Positions 1 through 10,170 are shown, numbered from the stretch's first letter. The stretch is 64,000 nucleotides of DNA from Gammaproteobacteria bacterium (GCA_030949385.1 JAUZSP010000003.1:372001-436000); one strand, 5' to 3'. Notes: a model not told the origin generated them from the letters alone. Numbers and translations are program-made.

Positions 1-1
1 T

Positions 2-211
2 AGGGTTGTATCGGCGCGTAAATTGACCAAAAAGCAGGAGGTCGCCTTGGTTGCGTCTCTGGAAGGTCGCTTTGGCAACAAAGTCACCACGGTCTACGAA
101 GTCGATGCGGCGCTATTGGGCGGCGCAGTAATTTATGCGGGAGATTTGGTTATTGATGGCTCGGTGAAAGGCAAAATGAGTAAGCTTGCCCGCACCGTGT
201 TGCGCAAATAA
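2..211 (+). CDS. atpH: ATP synthase F1 delta subunit, C-terminal part
   Basis: The last 69 codons of the delta subunit are visible; the 5' part lies outside the window, so no start can be given. Delta is the peripheral-stalk clamp that ties the alpha3beta3 head to the b-subunit stalk of the membrane F1Fo ATP synthase. The visible tail has the usual delta ending: a glycine-rich stretch (LLGGAVIYAGD) followed by VIDGSVKGKMSKLARTV. atpA starts 25 bases after the stop, the normal atp operon order and spacing. The identification rests on the conserved tail plus position in front of atpA. Confidence 0.93.
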   Translation, partial: RVVSARKLTKKQEVALVASLEGRFGNKVTTVYEVDAALLGGAVIYAGDLVIDGSVKGKMSKLARTVLRK

Positions 212-236
212 TTAAATCTAACAAGGGGAATGACGA

Positions 237-1778
237 ATGCAACTCAACCCAGCTGAAATCAGTGAACTGATTAAGCAGCGTATTGAAAATTTTGATACGG
301 TGGCTGAAGCTCGTACCGAAGGTACGATTGTCAGCTTGAACGACGGTATTGTGCGAGTTCATGGTCTTGCGGATGTCATGCAAGGCGAGATGATTGAATT
401 TCCAGGTGACACCTACGGTCTGGCGCTCAACTTGGAGCGTGACTCCGTTGGTGCGGTGATCTTGGGCTCTTATACTCATCTGGCAGAAGGCGACATCGCA
501 CGGTGTACCGGTAAAATTTTGGAAGTGCCTGTTGGCGATGCGATGCTGGGTCGAGTGGTTAACGCTCTGGGTCAGCCCATCGACGGCAAAGGTGCTATTG
601 AAGGCACGGAAATGTCACCGGTTGAAAAGGTGGCTCCTGGTGTCATCGAGCGTCAATCTGTTTCACAACCGCTGCAAACCGGTGTGAAGGCGATTGATGC
701 CATGGTGCCTGTCGGTCGTGGTCAACGTGAGTTGATCATCGGTGATCGCCAGACCGGTAAAACGGCGGTGGCCATTGACGCCATCATCAACCAAAAAGGC
801 AAAGGCATTAAGTGTGTCTACGTCGCGGTTGGTCAGAAGCAGTCTTCCATTGCTAACGTTGTGCGTAAGTTGGAAGAGCACGATGCGATGGCTCACACCA
901 TCGTTGTGGCGGCAGGTGCCTCTGAATCCGCAGCGATGCAGTTCATTGCTCCTTACGCAGGTTGTGCGATGGGTGAATACTTTCGTGATAAGGGCGAAGA
1001 CGGTTTGATCGTGTATGACGATTTGACCAAACAAGCGTGGGCTTACCGTCAGGTTTCCCTGCTGTTGCGTCGTCCTCCTGGTCGTGAAGCGTATCCTGGT
1101 GATGTCTTCTATTTGCACTCCCGTTTGCTGGAACGTGCAGCACGAGTCAACGAAGCCTTTGTTGAAAAAGCCACGGGCGGTAAAGTGAAAGGCAAAACCG
1201 GTTCTTTGACCGCCTTGCCGATCATTGAAACCCAAGGCGGTGACGTTTCCGCGTTCGTACCCACCAATGTGATCTCCATCACCGATGGGCAGATCTTTTT
1301 GGAATCGGATCTGTTCAACGCCGGTATTCGTCCTGCAATTAATGCCGGTCTCTCTGTCTCCCGAGTGGGTGGTGCAGCGCAGACCAAGATCATTAAGAAG
1401 CTCGGTGGTGGTACTCGTTTGGCGCTGGCGCAATACCGCGAATTGGCGGCCTTTGCTCAGTTTGCCTCAGATCTTGATGAGCTGACCCGTAAACAGTTGG
1501 AACGCGGTAAACGTGTTACCGAACTGATGAAACAAAATCAATACTCACCATTGTCGGTGGCCGAGATGGCGATGTCGCTGTTTGCAGCCAACGAAGGTTA
1601 CCTTGATGACGTTGATGCAACCAAAATCGTTGCTTTTGAAGCGGCGATGTTGGCTCACGCTAACTCCAATCATGCGGAGTTGATGGCGAGCATTAACGAA
1701 AAGGGTGATTTCAACAAAGAGATCGAAGCCGGAATGCGTAAAGCGCTGGATGATTTCAAAGCCAACGGTGTTTGGTAG
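237..1778 (+). CDS. atpA: ATP synthase F1 alpha subunit
   Basis: The 513-residue alpha subunit matches the usual bacterial length. It forms the alpha3beta3 hexamer on the cytoplasmic face and binds non-catalytic nucleotide. The P-loop GDRQTGKT is at residues 169-176, and the alpha signature [17 protein letters not shown] lies further on. The ATG is preceded by a strong ribosome binding site (AAGGGGAA). It lies between atpH and atpG in the standard order, 12 bases before atpG. Nothing is missing or unusual. Confidence 0.98.
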   Translation: MQLNPAEISELIKQRIENFDTVAEARTEGTIVSLNDGIVRVHGLADVMQGEMIEFPGDTYGLALNLERDSVGAVILGSYTHLAEGDIARCTGKILEVPVGDAMLGRVVNALGQPIDGKGAIEGTEMSPVEKVAPGVIERQSVSQPLQTGVKAIDAMVPVGRGQRELIIGDRQTGKTAVAIDAIINQKGKGIKCVYVAVGQKQSSIANVVRKLEEHDAMAHTIVVAAGASESAAMQFIAPYAGCAMGEYFRDKGEDGLIVYDDLTKQAWAYRQVSLLLRRPPGREAYPGDVFYLHSRLLERAARVNEAFVEKATGGKVKGKTGSLTALPIIETQGGDVSAFVPTNVISITDGQIFLESDLFNAGIRPAINAGLSVSRVGGAAQTKIIKKLGGGTRLALAQYRELAAFAQFASDLDELTRKQLERGKRVTELMKQNQYSPLSVAEMAMSLFAANEGYLDDVDATKIVAFEAAMLAHANSNHAELMASINEKGDFNKEIEAGMRKALDDFKANGVW

Positions 1779-1790
1779 AGGGAGCGGATC

Positions 1791-2654
1791 ATGTCTGGCG
1801 CAAAAGAGATTCGCACTCAGATCAAGAGTATTCAAAACACTCAGAAGATCACTAAAGCCATGGAGATGGTGGCCGCGAGTAAGATGCGCAAAGCTCAGGA
1901 ACGGATGCGGGCTTCTCGTCCTTACGCAAGTAAAATGCGTGATGTGATTGGGCATTTGGCCAACTCTCACCCTGAGTATCGTCACCCTTATCTTTCCGAG
2001 AGGAAAGAGGTGAAACGTGTTGGGTTTATTATTATCTCCTCGGATCGAGGTCTCTGCGGTGGTTTGAACATCAATGTGTTCAAACAGGCTGTACAAGAGA
2101 TGAAAGTCTGGTCTGAGCAAGGGGCTGAAGTAGACCTGTGTACCATCGGTAAAAAAGCCGGTGTGTTTTTCAAACGTTTGGGTGGCGGCATCGTTGCTGA
2201 ACTTTCTGATCTGGGTGACGCTCCGGCGTTGGATGCTCTGATTGGAACGGTTCAAGTGATGCTCACAGCGTACGATGAGGGGCGTATTGATCGTCTTTTC
2301 ATTGTGCAGAACCAATTTGTTAATACCATGACCCAAAGTCCGGAAGTCATGCAGCTGTTGCCAGTTGTGGCCGAGGACGATGAACGCCTGAAACATCATT
2401 GGGACTACATCTACGAACCGGATGCCAAGCCTGTCTTGGACGGTTTGATGATGCGGTACGTTGAGTCTCAGGTGTATCAGGGTGTGGTTGAAAACGTCGC
2501 TTGTGAAATGGCAGCCCGGATGGTTGCGATGAAGAGTGCGACAGACAACGCTGGCGATATGATTGATGAGCTGAAGTTGATTTACAACAAAGCGCGTCAA
2601 GCATCCATTACCCAAGAGATCTCAGAGATTGTGAGTGGTGCGGCCGCAGTTTAG
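1791..2654 (+). CDS. atpG: ATP synthase F1 gamma subunit
   Basis: The 287-residue gamma subunit is the rotating central shaft of F1. The N-terminus ([20 protein letters not shown], then [16 protein letters not shown]) and the C-terminus ([14 protein letters not shown], then [23 protein letters not shown]) are the two highly conserved helices that form the coiled-coil axle. The middle has the [11 protein letters not shown] motif. The start is preceded by GAGGGAGCGG. It sits between atpA and atpD, separated from atpD by 39 bases. Length and motifs are those of normal gammaproteobacterial gamma. Confidence 0.98.
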   Translation: MSGAKEIRTQIKSIQNTQKITKAMEMVAASKMRKAQERMRASRPYASKMRDVIGHLANSHPEYRHPYLSERKEVKRVGFIIISSDRGLCGGLNINVFKQAVQEMKVWSEQGAEVDLCTIGKKAGVFFKRLGGGIVAELSDLGDAPALDALIGTVQVMLTAYDEGRIDRLFIVQNQFVNTMTQSPEVMQLLPVVAEDDERLKHHWDYIYEPDAKPVLDGLMMRYVESQVYQGVVENVACEMAARMVAMKSATDNAGDMIDELKLIYNKARQASITQEISEIVSGAAAV

Positions 2655-2681
2655 GGCGCTGTAACGAATTTAATATTCTAG

Positions 2682-4076
<1,395 letters not shown>

Positions 4077-4092
4077 GTGAAGGAGGCCCGTT

Positions 4093-4527
4093 ATGGCCGT
4101 AACGATGCAGGTTGATATAGTCAGTGCTGAGTCAGAGATTTTCTCTGGCACCGCAACGATGATGGTGGCACCTGCTGAGATGGGTGAGGTTGGTGTGGCA
4201 GCACGCCATGCACCGATGATCACTCGTCTGAAAGCAGGCGAAGTGCATGTAAAGAACGAAAATGACAACTCAGAGAACAGCTTTTTTGTCTCTGGTGGCA
4301 TTTTAGAGGTTCAGCCGCATGTGGTGACCATTTTGGCTGATACGGCTTTGCGAGCCGATGATATTGATGAGGCTGCGGCTTTGGAGGCGAAACAACGCGC
4401 CGAAGAGCTGTTGGCAGCTCATCAAGGTGATCAAGACGGTGAGTTTGATTACAAAAAAGCGCAAGCTGAACTGTTGGAGTCTGTGGCACGTTTGCAGACG
4501 TTGAAAAAGATGAGAGAGCGTAAATAA
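4093..4527 (+). CDS. atpC: ATP synthase F1 epsilon subunit
   Basis: The 144-residue epsilon subunit binds the foot of gamma and can inhibit ATP hydrolysis. An N-terminal beta-sandwich contains SAESEIFSGTATMMVAPA and a GEVGVAARHAP region. The C-terminal helical part is rich in Ala, Lys, Glu and Arg, as expected for the two regulatory helices. The start has a strong site, AAGGAGGC. It is the last gene of the atp operon, and an intrinsic terminator follows about 34 bases after its stop. Confidence 0.96.
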   Translation: MAVTMQVDIVSAESEIFSGTATMMVAPAEMGEVGVAARHAPMITRLKAGEVHVKNENDNSENSFFVSGGILEVQPHVVTILADTALRADDIDEAAALEAKQRAEELLAAHQGDQDGEFDYKKAQAELLESVARLQTLKKMRERK

Positions 4528-4560
4528 CGTTATCTTTATCGTATAAATGCCTTATTTTTT

Positions 4561-4590
4561 AAAGGGAACCTTCTAGGTTCCCTTTTTTTT
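4561..4590 (+). terminator. Intrinsic terminator of the atp operon
   Basis: The arms AAAGGGAACC and GGTTCCCTTT form a 10-bp GC-containing stem with a short loop, directly followed by an uninterrupted T run. It lies after atpC and before glmU, so it should separate atp from glmUS transcription. Confidence 0.9.
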
Positions 4591-4736
4591 TGGGTTGCCT
4601 AAGATGCTCTTTCTGTGTGAATCTTTAGCACGAAATTTAAATGTATTGCTGTTCAAGAGGCGTTGCATGTTTCTTGAATAGAGGAATAGGCGCAGGAGAG
4701 CGCTGCCATCTTTATATAAATTGTAGTGGAGAAATC

Positions 4737-6113
4737 ATGGGACTGAGCATTGTTATTCTGGCTGCGGGTCAGGGTTCGAGAATGAAGTCGGATTTGCCTA
4801 AGGTGTTGCATCAGATTGCAGATAAAGCGCTGCTTGGGCATGTTTTGCAGACCTCAGAAACATTAAGCCCGAGTAAAACGTGTGTTGTTATCGGCCACGG
4901 TGCCGACAAGGTACGGCAGATGTTTGCCGACAGTGGTTTGGAGTGGGTTCAGCAAACAGAACAAAAAGGCACTGGTCATGCAGTACAACAGGCTCTGCCC
5001 TGTTTGAATGAGGAAGACACCGTGCTGATTTTGTACGGTGACGTGCCTTTGACACGCCAGCAGACTTTGCAAAATTTAATTGATGTGGTGGATAACAACA
5101 CCGTCGGTTTGCTGACGGTGACGCTGGAGGATGCCACGGGTTACGGTCGCATTGTGCGGGATGCACAAGGAGAAGTGTCTGGTATTGTTGAACACAAAGA
5201 TGCCACTGCCGAAGAGCATAAAATTTGCGAAGTGAACACCGGCATTTTGGCGATCAAAGCCAATCACTTGAAGAGCCTGTTGCAGTCGATCAATTGCGAT
5301 AACGCTCAGGGTGAGTATTACCTGACGGATATTTTTGCTTTGGCGCGTCAGCAAGGTTTGGCCATCACCACCACATCACCAGCGGCGGAACATGAGGTGG
5401 TTGGGGTGAACAATCGTCGTCAATTGGCAGAATTAGAACGCATTCATCAGCTGGAAGTGGCGGGTGAGTTAATGGATCAAGGAGTTACCTTGCGTGATCC
5501 AGCCCGTCTGGATGTACGCGGTTCTCTGCAGGTGGGTCGCGATGTGGTGATCGACATCAACTGCCTGTTTGAGGGTGAAGTCTCTTTGGGTAAAGGGGTG
5601 CAGATTGGCGCTAATTGTGTGATTCGTAATGCCACGATTGGAGCGGGTACGGTGGTCAAAGAGAATTCGGTGATTGATCAATCGGAATTGGCTTCTGAGT
5701 GTGTCATTGGCCCCTTTGCTCGTCTGCGACCAGGCACCCAGCTGGCCACGGATGTGCATATCGGCAACTTTGTTGAGTTGAAAAACTCCATTGTCGCGCC
5801 GCACAGCAAAATCAATCATCTCAGTTACATCGGCGATTCCGATATTGGCAGTCGAGTCAATATTGGTGCGGGTACCATCACCTGTAACTACGATGGTGCC
5901 AATAAACACCGCACCGTGATCGGTGACGATGTGTTTGTCGGTTCCGATACTCAGTTGGTGGCTCCGGTGACCGTTGAGCGAGGTGTGACCATTGGTGCGG
6001 GTACTACGGTGACGGAAAACATTGAAGCAGGTAAGTTGGTTATCAGTCGTGTGAAACAGAAAGTGATTGGTGGGTGGCAACGTCCGCAAAAAGCACTTAA
6101 AAAGGGGAAGTAG
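4737..6113 (+). CDS. glmU: Bifunctional UDP-GlcNAc pyrophosphorylase / GlcN-1-P acetyltransferase
   Basis: GlmU acetylates glucosamine-1-phosphate and then couples it to UTP, giving UDP-GlcNAc for peptidoglycan and LPS. With the start at 4737 the protein has 458 residues, matching the usual length. The N-terminal uridylyltransferase motif LAAGQGSRMKSDLPKVLH begins at residue 8. The C-terminal half is a left-handed beta-helix of hexapeptide repeats, with the acetyltransferase region IGAGTITCNYDGANKH. The longer frame to 4641 is rejected: its extra residues are unlike the family, and TGGAGA lies just before the internal ATG. glmS begins 3 bases after the stop. Confidence 0.97.
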   Translation: MGLSIVILAAGQGSRMKSDLPKVLHQIADKALLGHVLQTSETLSPSKTCVVIGHGADKVRQMFADSGLEWVQQTEQKGTGHAVQQALPCLNEEDTVLILYGDVPLTRQQTLQNLIDVVDNNTVGLLTVTLEDATGYGRIVRDAQGEVSGIVEHKDATAEEHKICEVNTGILAIKANHLKSLLQSINCDNAQGEYYLTDIFALARQQGLAITTTSPAAEHEVVGVNNRRQLAELERIHQLEVAGELMDQGVTLRDPARLDVRGSLQVGRDVVIDINCLFEGEVSLGKGVQIGANCVIRNATIGAGTVVKENSVIDQSELASECVIGPFARLRPGTQLATDVHIGNFVELKNSIVAPHSKINHLSYIGDSDIGSRVNIGAGTITCNYDGANKHRTVIGDDVFVGSDTQLVAPVTVERGVTIGAGTTVTENIEAGKLVISRVKQKVIGGWQRPQKALKKGK

Positions 6114-6116
6114 AAC

Positions 6117-7943
6117 ATGTGTGGAATTGTTGGTGGTGTAGCGCAACGGGATGTCGTACCCATTTTAATCGAGGGTCTGAAACGTCTTGAATATCGAGGT
6201 TATGATTCGGCAGGTGTGGCAGTTCTCGGAGAGAGTGGCGATCTGTGCCGCATTCGTTCGGTAGGTAAAGTGGCCAGCTTGCAGGCGATGCTGGACAACG
6301 AACATGTGGGTGGCGGTCTTGGCATTGCTCATACTCGCTGGGCGACCCACGGGATGCCTGCTGAGCGTAACGCTCATCCGCACATGAGTGGTGAAAAAAT
6401 CGCCATTGTGCATAACGGCATTATTGAAAATTACGCCGAGTTGCGTGAGAGTTTGACTGCGAAAGGCTATCGTTTTAGCTCTGAGACCGACACGGAAGTG
6501 ATTGCTCATCTGCTCGGTGATATTTTGAAAAACGAAACGGACCTGGTCAAAGCGGTACAAACTGCCGTTAAAGAATTGGTCGGTGCTTACGGTTTGGCCG
6601 TGGTCAGCCCTGCTCACCCTGATCGCATGGTGGTGGCACGTTCGGGTAGCCCACTGGTAATTGGTTTGGGTTTGGGTGAGAACTTTATCGCTTCCGATGT
6701 GTTCGCCCTGTTGCCGGTGACACAGAAGTTTATGTTTTTGGAAGAGGGTGACATTGCTGAAATTCGCCGTGACAGCGTCACCATTGTGGATGTCGAGGGT
6801 GAGGTGGTGGAACGTGAGGTTCGTACCTCAGAAATCTCTGCATCTACTGCGGAAAAAGGCCCTTACAAACACTACATGCTGAAAGAGATCTACGAGCAAC
6901 CGGCGGTGATTGCTGAGACCTTAGAGGGTCGGATTCACAAAGGTCGTCTGCTGGAAGAGAGCTTTGGCCATGAAGCGCGCACATTATTTGATAAAACCAA
7001 AAATGTGCACATCATCGCCTGTGGTACTTCGTACCATGCCGGTCTGGTGGCGCGTTATTGGTTGGAAGAGGTGGGTATTCCTTGTTCCGTTGAGGTGGCC
7101 AGCGAGTTCCGTTACCGCAAAGTCGTGGTGCCGAGTGATACGCTGTTTTTAACCATCTCTCAATCCGGTGAAACGGCAGATACTCTGGCCGCGTTGCGCA
7201 GCGCAGATGACATGGGTTACATCGGTTCGCTTTGTGTTTGCAACGTGCCGGAAAGTTCTTTGGTGCGTGAATCCGGTGTGGCGTTGATGACTCGTGCTGG
7301 CCCTGAGATCGGAGTGGCTTCTACCAAAGCTTTTACCACTCAATTGGTGGCTTTGCGTTTATTGACTTTGGCACTGGCGCGTCGTCACGGTTTGAGTGAA
7401 GCAGATGAAAAAGTTTTGGTCAACGAACTGCACGCGCTGCCGCGTCAGGTAGAAGTGGTGTTGAAACTCTCTGATGCGATTAAAGAGATGGCTAATGATT
7501 TCGCCGATAAAGAGAACGCGCTCTTTTTAGGCCGAGGGTGTTTCTATCCGGTGGCGATGGAGGGCGCTTTGAAGCTGAAAGAGATCTCTTATATTCACGC
7601 TGAAGCGTATCCAGCGGGTGAGCTAAAACATGGCCCACTGGCGTTGGTAGATGAGCACATTCCGGTGGTTTGTGCGCTGCCCGATGATCCGTTGTTGGAG
7701 AAAATCATCTCCAATCTGCAAGAAGTGCGCGCCCGAGGCGGCGAGCTGTTTTTGTTCAGTGATCATACGGTGAACATCGCTTTGGATAAGTTTAAGAACT
7801 TAACCTTAGATGATATTTTCCCGAGTACCGCACCGATTGTTTACAGTGTGCCACTGCAACTGCTGGCCTATCATGTGGCGATTTTGAAAGGCACCGATGT
7901 GGATCAGCCGCGTAATTTGGCGAAGTCTGTTACGGTGGAGTAG
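6117..7943 (+). CDS. glmS: Glutamine-fructose-6-phosphate aminotransferase (isomerizing)
   Basis: GlmS makes glucosamine-6-phosphate from fructose-6-phosphate and glutamine, the first step to UDP-GlcNAc. The 608 residues match the family. Cys2 (MCGIVGGV) is the nucleophile of the N-terminal glutaminase domain. Two SIS sugar-isomerase domains follow, with SQSGETADTLAAL and a second serine-rich sugar-binding loop. The C-terminus DQPRNLAKSVTVE is the conserved end whose codons are recognised by Tn7 TnsD. The start has AAGGGGAAG in front. It is cotranscribed with glmU. No ribozyme-like leader is present, as expected outside Firmicutes. Confidence 0.98.
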   Translation: MCGIVGGVAQRDVVPILIEGLKRLEYRGYDSAGVAVLGESGDLCRIRSVGKVASLQAMLDNEHVGGGLGIAHTRWATHGMPAERNAHPHMSGEKIAIVHNGIIENYAELRESLTAKGYRFSSETDTEVIAHLLGDILKNETDLVKAVQTAVKELVGAYGLAVVSPAHPDRMVVARSGSPLVIGLGLGENFIASDVFALLPVTQKFMFLEEGDIAEIRRDSVTIVDVEGEVVEREVRTSEISASTAEKGPYKHYMLKEIYEQPAVIAETLEGRIHKGRLLEESFGHEARTLFDKTKNVHIIACGTSYHAGLVARYWLEEVGIPCSVEVASEFRYRKVVVPSDTLFLTISQSGETADTLAALRSADDMGYIGSLCVCNVPESSLVRESGVALMTRAGPEIGVASTKAFTTQLVALRLLTLALARRHGLSEADEKVLVNELHALPRQVEVVLKLSDAIKEMANDFADKENALFLGRGCFYPVAMEGALKLKEISYIHAEAYPAGELKHGPLALVDEHIPVVCALPDDPLLEKIISNLQEVRARGGELFLFSDHTVNIALDKFKNLTLDDIFPSTAPIVYSVPLQLLAYHVAILKGTDVDQPRNLAKSVTVE

Positions 7944-7978
7944 TAGTTTACATAGCATTATAAGGTTGCTTGGCTTTA

Positions 7979-8076
7979 TGTTAGCTAGAGATTATAAGTC
8001 TGCTATCAAAGCGGTGACCTTGAATTTGTTGAGCTAAAACTGTAAGGTCACGGCTCGCTTTCAGATTATTACGTCT
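7979..8076. other. Candidate relic of a Tn7-like element end at attTn7
   Basis: Thirty-five bases after the glmS stop the sequence starts TGTTAGCTAGA and continues GATTATAAGTCT. A near repeat, GATTATTACGTCT, lies at 8064-8076. Tn7 ends begin TGT and carry repeated TnsB sites containing GACAATAAAGTCT, and Tn7 inserts shortly downstream of glmS. The resemblance is partial and the region is AT-rich, so this is a hypothesis. An inverted repeat (8008-8061) overlaps the same segment. Confidence 0.25.
8008..8061. repeat. Inverted repeat downstream of glmS
   Basis: The left arm AAAGCGGTGACCTT (8008-8021) pairs with the right arm at 8044-8061, AAGGTCAC plus CGCTTT, with four extra bases (GGCT) bulged in the right arm. 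The loop is 22 bases. No T run follows, so it is not a standard intrinsic terminator. It could still be a processed glmUS 3' end or part of a mobile element end. Confidence 0.6.
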
Positions 8077-8142
8077 TTTAGATCCTATTGGTGCGCCCTA
8101 GGGTCTATTTTTCGTGTCTCCATAGAGATAGGTGTTTTTATA

Positions 8143-8355
8143 ATGATTAATATGAAAAATATTATTAATGCTTTTAGGGTTACTCCCTTGAGAACAGTTC
8201 CTTCTGTACCCAAAAATCGTAGTAATCTGATTGCACGTCGTATAGTAGCTAAAGTTTCTGATGGTAATGTGAGTTTGCAGATGGGAAATTATGTGACACA
8301 AGATCAAATTTCTGAACGCAGAAAAAAGGTCTGTAGTTATACTTATGTCGGCTAA
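8143..8355 (+). CDS. Small basic protein of unknown function, accessory cassette
   Basis: This is a 70-residue hypothetical protein with a net basic middle (VPKNRSNLIARRIVAKVSD) and an end rich in Lys and Arg (SERRKKVCSYTYVG). The ATG has an AGGTG site 8 bases upstream. It has no predicted membrane segment and I recognise no family. Its last 11 bases overlap the start of the next gene, which suggests translational coupling. The DNA is far more AT-rich than glmS or soxB. Position directly after glmS and base composition together suggest acquired DNA. Whether this short frame is translated is uncertain, but the coupling and ribosome binding site argue for it. Confidence 0.55.
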   Translation: MINMKNIINAFRVTPLRTVPSVPKNRSNLIARRIVAKVSDGNVSLQMGNYVTQDQISERRKKVCSYTYVG

Positions 8356-8980
8356 TATTATCCTTTTTAAGGAACAGTTGGAAAATATTATTAGACTATT
8401 TGATGAGGCAGAAAACGAAGTAAAAAAAATTGAAGGCTTGAATGGTGAAATAGTTATTCCATCTCTTAATGAGCTGCGGTACGTCGGTTATCATCTAGTT
8501 CGTTCATTATGCGAAGAGAATGAATCTGAGATGTTAAAGCAAATAGAGAAGGCTGAGAATCATTGTAAAAGAGCAATATATGATGCAACGGAATCTGGAT
8601 TGTTATATTTTTTAGAAAATATAATGGCTTTTAAGAGGGATTATTCCAATAATTCAGCGATCATGGATGTATTGCCTGATTATGCTAAGTATCTGGCTGA
8701 GGCGGATACAGCTAGAAAAAAGATTGCTCAGATAGCAAGTAATGGTATTAGGGATAGATCTAATTATTATAAAGAGTGTCATCCAATGTATTGCTCTTTA
8801 GAAAAAATCGATCATCAATTTGATATTGCTAGGCCAATTATTAGCAAATTAATAGACGATAAGAACTTAAAGTTTGCAAAAGATCAGCGTGACCATGAAA
8901 TTCTTGTAAAAACTCTCGTTGTTGCTATAGCTACCTTGGTGGTGGCATGCATTGGGCTTCTGATTGCTTTAATGGTGTAA
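8345..8980 (+). CDS. Unknown helical protein with C-terminal membrane anchor, accessory cassette
   Basis: This 211-residue protein has no family I can name. Residues 1 to about 180 are polar and look all-helical, with a conserved-looking block of the type H-C-K-R-A-x-Y-D-A-x-E near residues 77-87. A strongly hydrophobic helix of about 22 residues (LVVAIATLVVACIGLLIALMV) ends the protein, so it is probably a tail-anchored membrane protein facing the cytoplasm. I saw no RX4-6H motif of HEPN nucleases. The start lacks a well-spaced ribosome binding site, which supports coupling to the 70-residue gene it overlaps. Codon use is AT-rich and unlike the neighbours. A role in phage defence is possible from its position but is only a guess. 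Confidence 0.75.
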   Translation: MSANIILFKEQLENIIRLFDEAENEVKKIEGLNGEIVIPSLNELRYVGYHLVRSLCEENESEMLKQIEKAENHCKRAIYDATESGLLYFLENIMAFKRDYSNNSAIMDVLPDYAKYLAEADTARKKIAQIASNGIRDRSNYYKECHPMYCSLEKIDHQFDIARPIISKLIDDKNLKFAKDQRDHEILVKTLVVAIATLVVACIGLLIALMV

Positions 8981-9018
8981 GCCGCATAGTGTAACGCCTT
9001 GTCATATAAATTCTGGCA

Positions 9019-9126
9019 CTAAGCGAAATCCGCCACTAAAGCATCATGTTGATGAGTCTCCAGCTTCACTCGCTCAGAGTAGTTTTTATGTTGCAGATTC
9101 AATTCCAAGTTGCATAACCACCTAAG
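9019..9126 (-). pseudogene. Possible decayed coding remnant
   Basis: An open stretch of about 35 codons on the minus strand ends in TAG at 9021-9019. It reads as a polar, protein-like tail containing NYSERVKLETHQHDALVADF, with no start codon of its own. It may be the last part of a lost gene of the glmS-downstream insertion. It could equally be chance; I recognise no family. Confidence 0.2.
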
Positions 9127-9233
9127 CTAAAATTGTATCTTTTGTTGGGGAAAAGAATGGGTCGCTGATGGCTTTTTCTATCTCTTTAAGTTATGCGTTA
9201 GTTGAATTCAAGGGCGATACAGGGAGAGCCAAA

Positions 9234-9983
9234 ATGAATTTCGGTGTGGTGTTGGTAGGCGATGAACTGCTCAACGGTCGGCGCGTAGACCGTCATTTAG
9301 CCAAGGTGATTGAGCTGCTCTCTGAGCGTGGTTTGTCTCTCAGTTGGGTACGCATGGTGGGGGATCAGTTTGACAGTCTGCACGACTGCTTTGTCCAGAC
9401 CTTGGCCACGGAGGATGTGGTGTTCAGTTTTGGTGGCATCGGTGCAACCCCCGATGACATTACCCGTCAATGCGCCGCTGCTGCGGCGGGGGTGGAGTTG
9501 CAACGTCACCCTGACGCGCAAGCGGAGATCGAGGCGCAGTTTGGCGAGGGTGCGTACCCCACTCGTATTTTGATGGCCGACGTTCCACAAGGCAGTCGCA
9601 TTATTCCCAATCCGATCAATCGGGTTGCCGGTTTTAGTTTTGCGCGCCATCATTTTGTACCTGGTTTTCCGAATATGGCGTGGCCGATGATTGAGTGGGT
9701 GCTGGATCATGAATATGGTCACCTGTTTCATCAGCAAAAAACGTCACAGCGTATTTATCAACTTTCCGGAGCGTTTGAAAATCTGTTGGTGCCGCACATG
9801 GAGCGGTTGCTGAAACTCTTTCCTGCGGTGAGCCTCTCCAGCTTACCCAATACAGAGGATCGGCGGCAGATTGAGTTTTCACTCAAGGGGCCTCACACTG
9901 AAGTGGAGAAGGCAGGCGCGTGGATTGAGCCGATTTTTGATCAGTTGCAGATTCGCTGGCGCTTGCAAGCAGATCACCCCTGA
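9234..9983 (+). CDS. CinA-type molybdopterin-binding domain protein
   Basis: This 249-residue protein belongs to the CinA N-terminal / MoCF-biosynthesis fold group. The signature GGIGATPDD is at residues 67-75, and the N-terminus VLVGDELLNGRRVD is the nucleotide/cofactor-binding strand-loop. It lacks the C-terminal nicotinamide-nucleotide amidase domain of full CinA, so only the N-terminal type of activity (possibly a pyrophosphatase) can be considered. The start at 9234 is preferred over an upstream ATG at 9168 because AGGGAG precedes it and family members start at this point. It stands alone between the accessory patch and soxB. Confidence 0.85.
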   Translation: MNFGVVLVGDELLNGRRVDRHLAKVIELLSERGLSLSWVRMVGDQFDSLHDCFVQTLATEDVVFSFGGIGATPDDITRQCAAAAAGVELQRHPDAQAEIEAQFGEGAYPTRILMADVPQGSRIIPNPINRVAGFSFARHHFVPGFPNMAWPMIEWVLDHEYGHLFHQQKTSQRIYQLSGAFENLLVPHMERLLKLFPAVSLSSLPNTEDRRQIEFSLKGPHTEVEKAGAWIEPIFDQLQIRWRLQADHP

Positions 9984-10131
9984 TAAACCTGATTCTGCTT
10001 GCGGGTAACTACCTAGAGCGGTTTTGTGAATCGCTACAGAGCGGCTATTAGGGTTTTACTGCCATGCAATAACAGAGTAAATTCAGCCCCTTTCGGTAGA
10101 TTCGATTCGTTTCATATCATTAATTTAACTT

Positions 10132-10150
10132 ACCTTACCGAGCGGTAGGT
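10132..10150. promoter_or_regulatory. TetR-type operator-like inverted repeat upstream of soxB
   Basis: ACCTTACCGAGCGGTAGGT contains the arms ACCT(T)ACCG and CGGTAGGT with one extra T in the left arm. TACCG-N2-CGGTA is a half-site pattern common for TetR-family repressors. It ends 20 bases before the soxB ATG, a position where binding would block transcription or translation. No regulator gene is adjacent. Confidence 0.35.
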
Positions 10151-10170
10151 TTGCCTTGTGGGTGGAAAAA

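Noticed and set aside
663-1433. Long minus-strand frame (256 codons) inside atpA
   Set aside because: It is antisense to highly conserved atpA and its translation is low-complexity Thr/Arg/Gln-rich with no domain; a codon-bias shadow.
1545-2615. 356-codon minus-strand frame over atpA/atpG
   Set aside because: It is fully antisense to two certain genes, has no ribosome site or family features, and crosses a gene boundary.
4641-4736. Upstream extension of glmU
   Set aside because: Extra residues have no family match; TGGAGA and the GlmU N-terminus support the ATG at 4737.
5950-6120. glmS ribozyme-type leader
   Set aside because: glmS follows glmU by three bases with no room for a leader; the ribozyme is a Firmicutes feature.
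5469-6146. 225-codon minus-strand frame in glmU
   Set aside because: Antisense to the hexapeptide repeats; repeat periodicity produces the Thr/His/Arg pattern.
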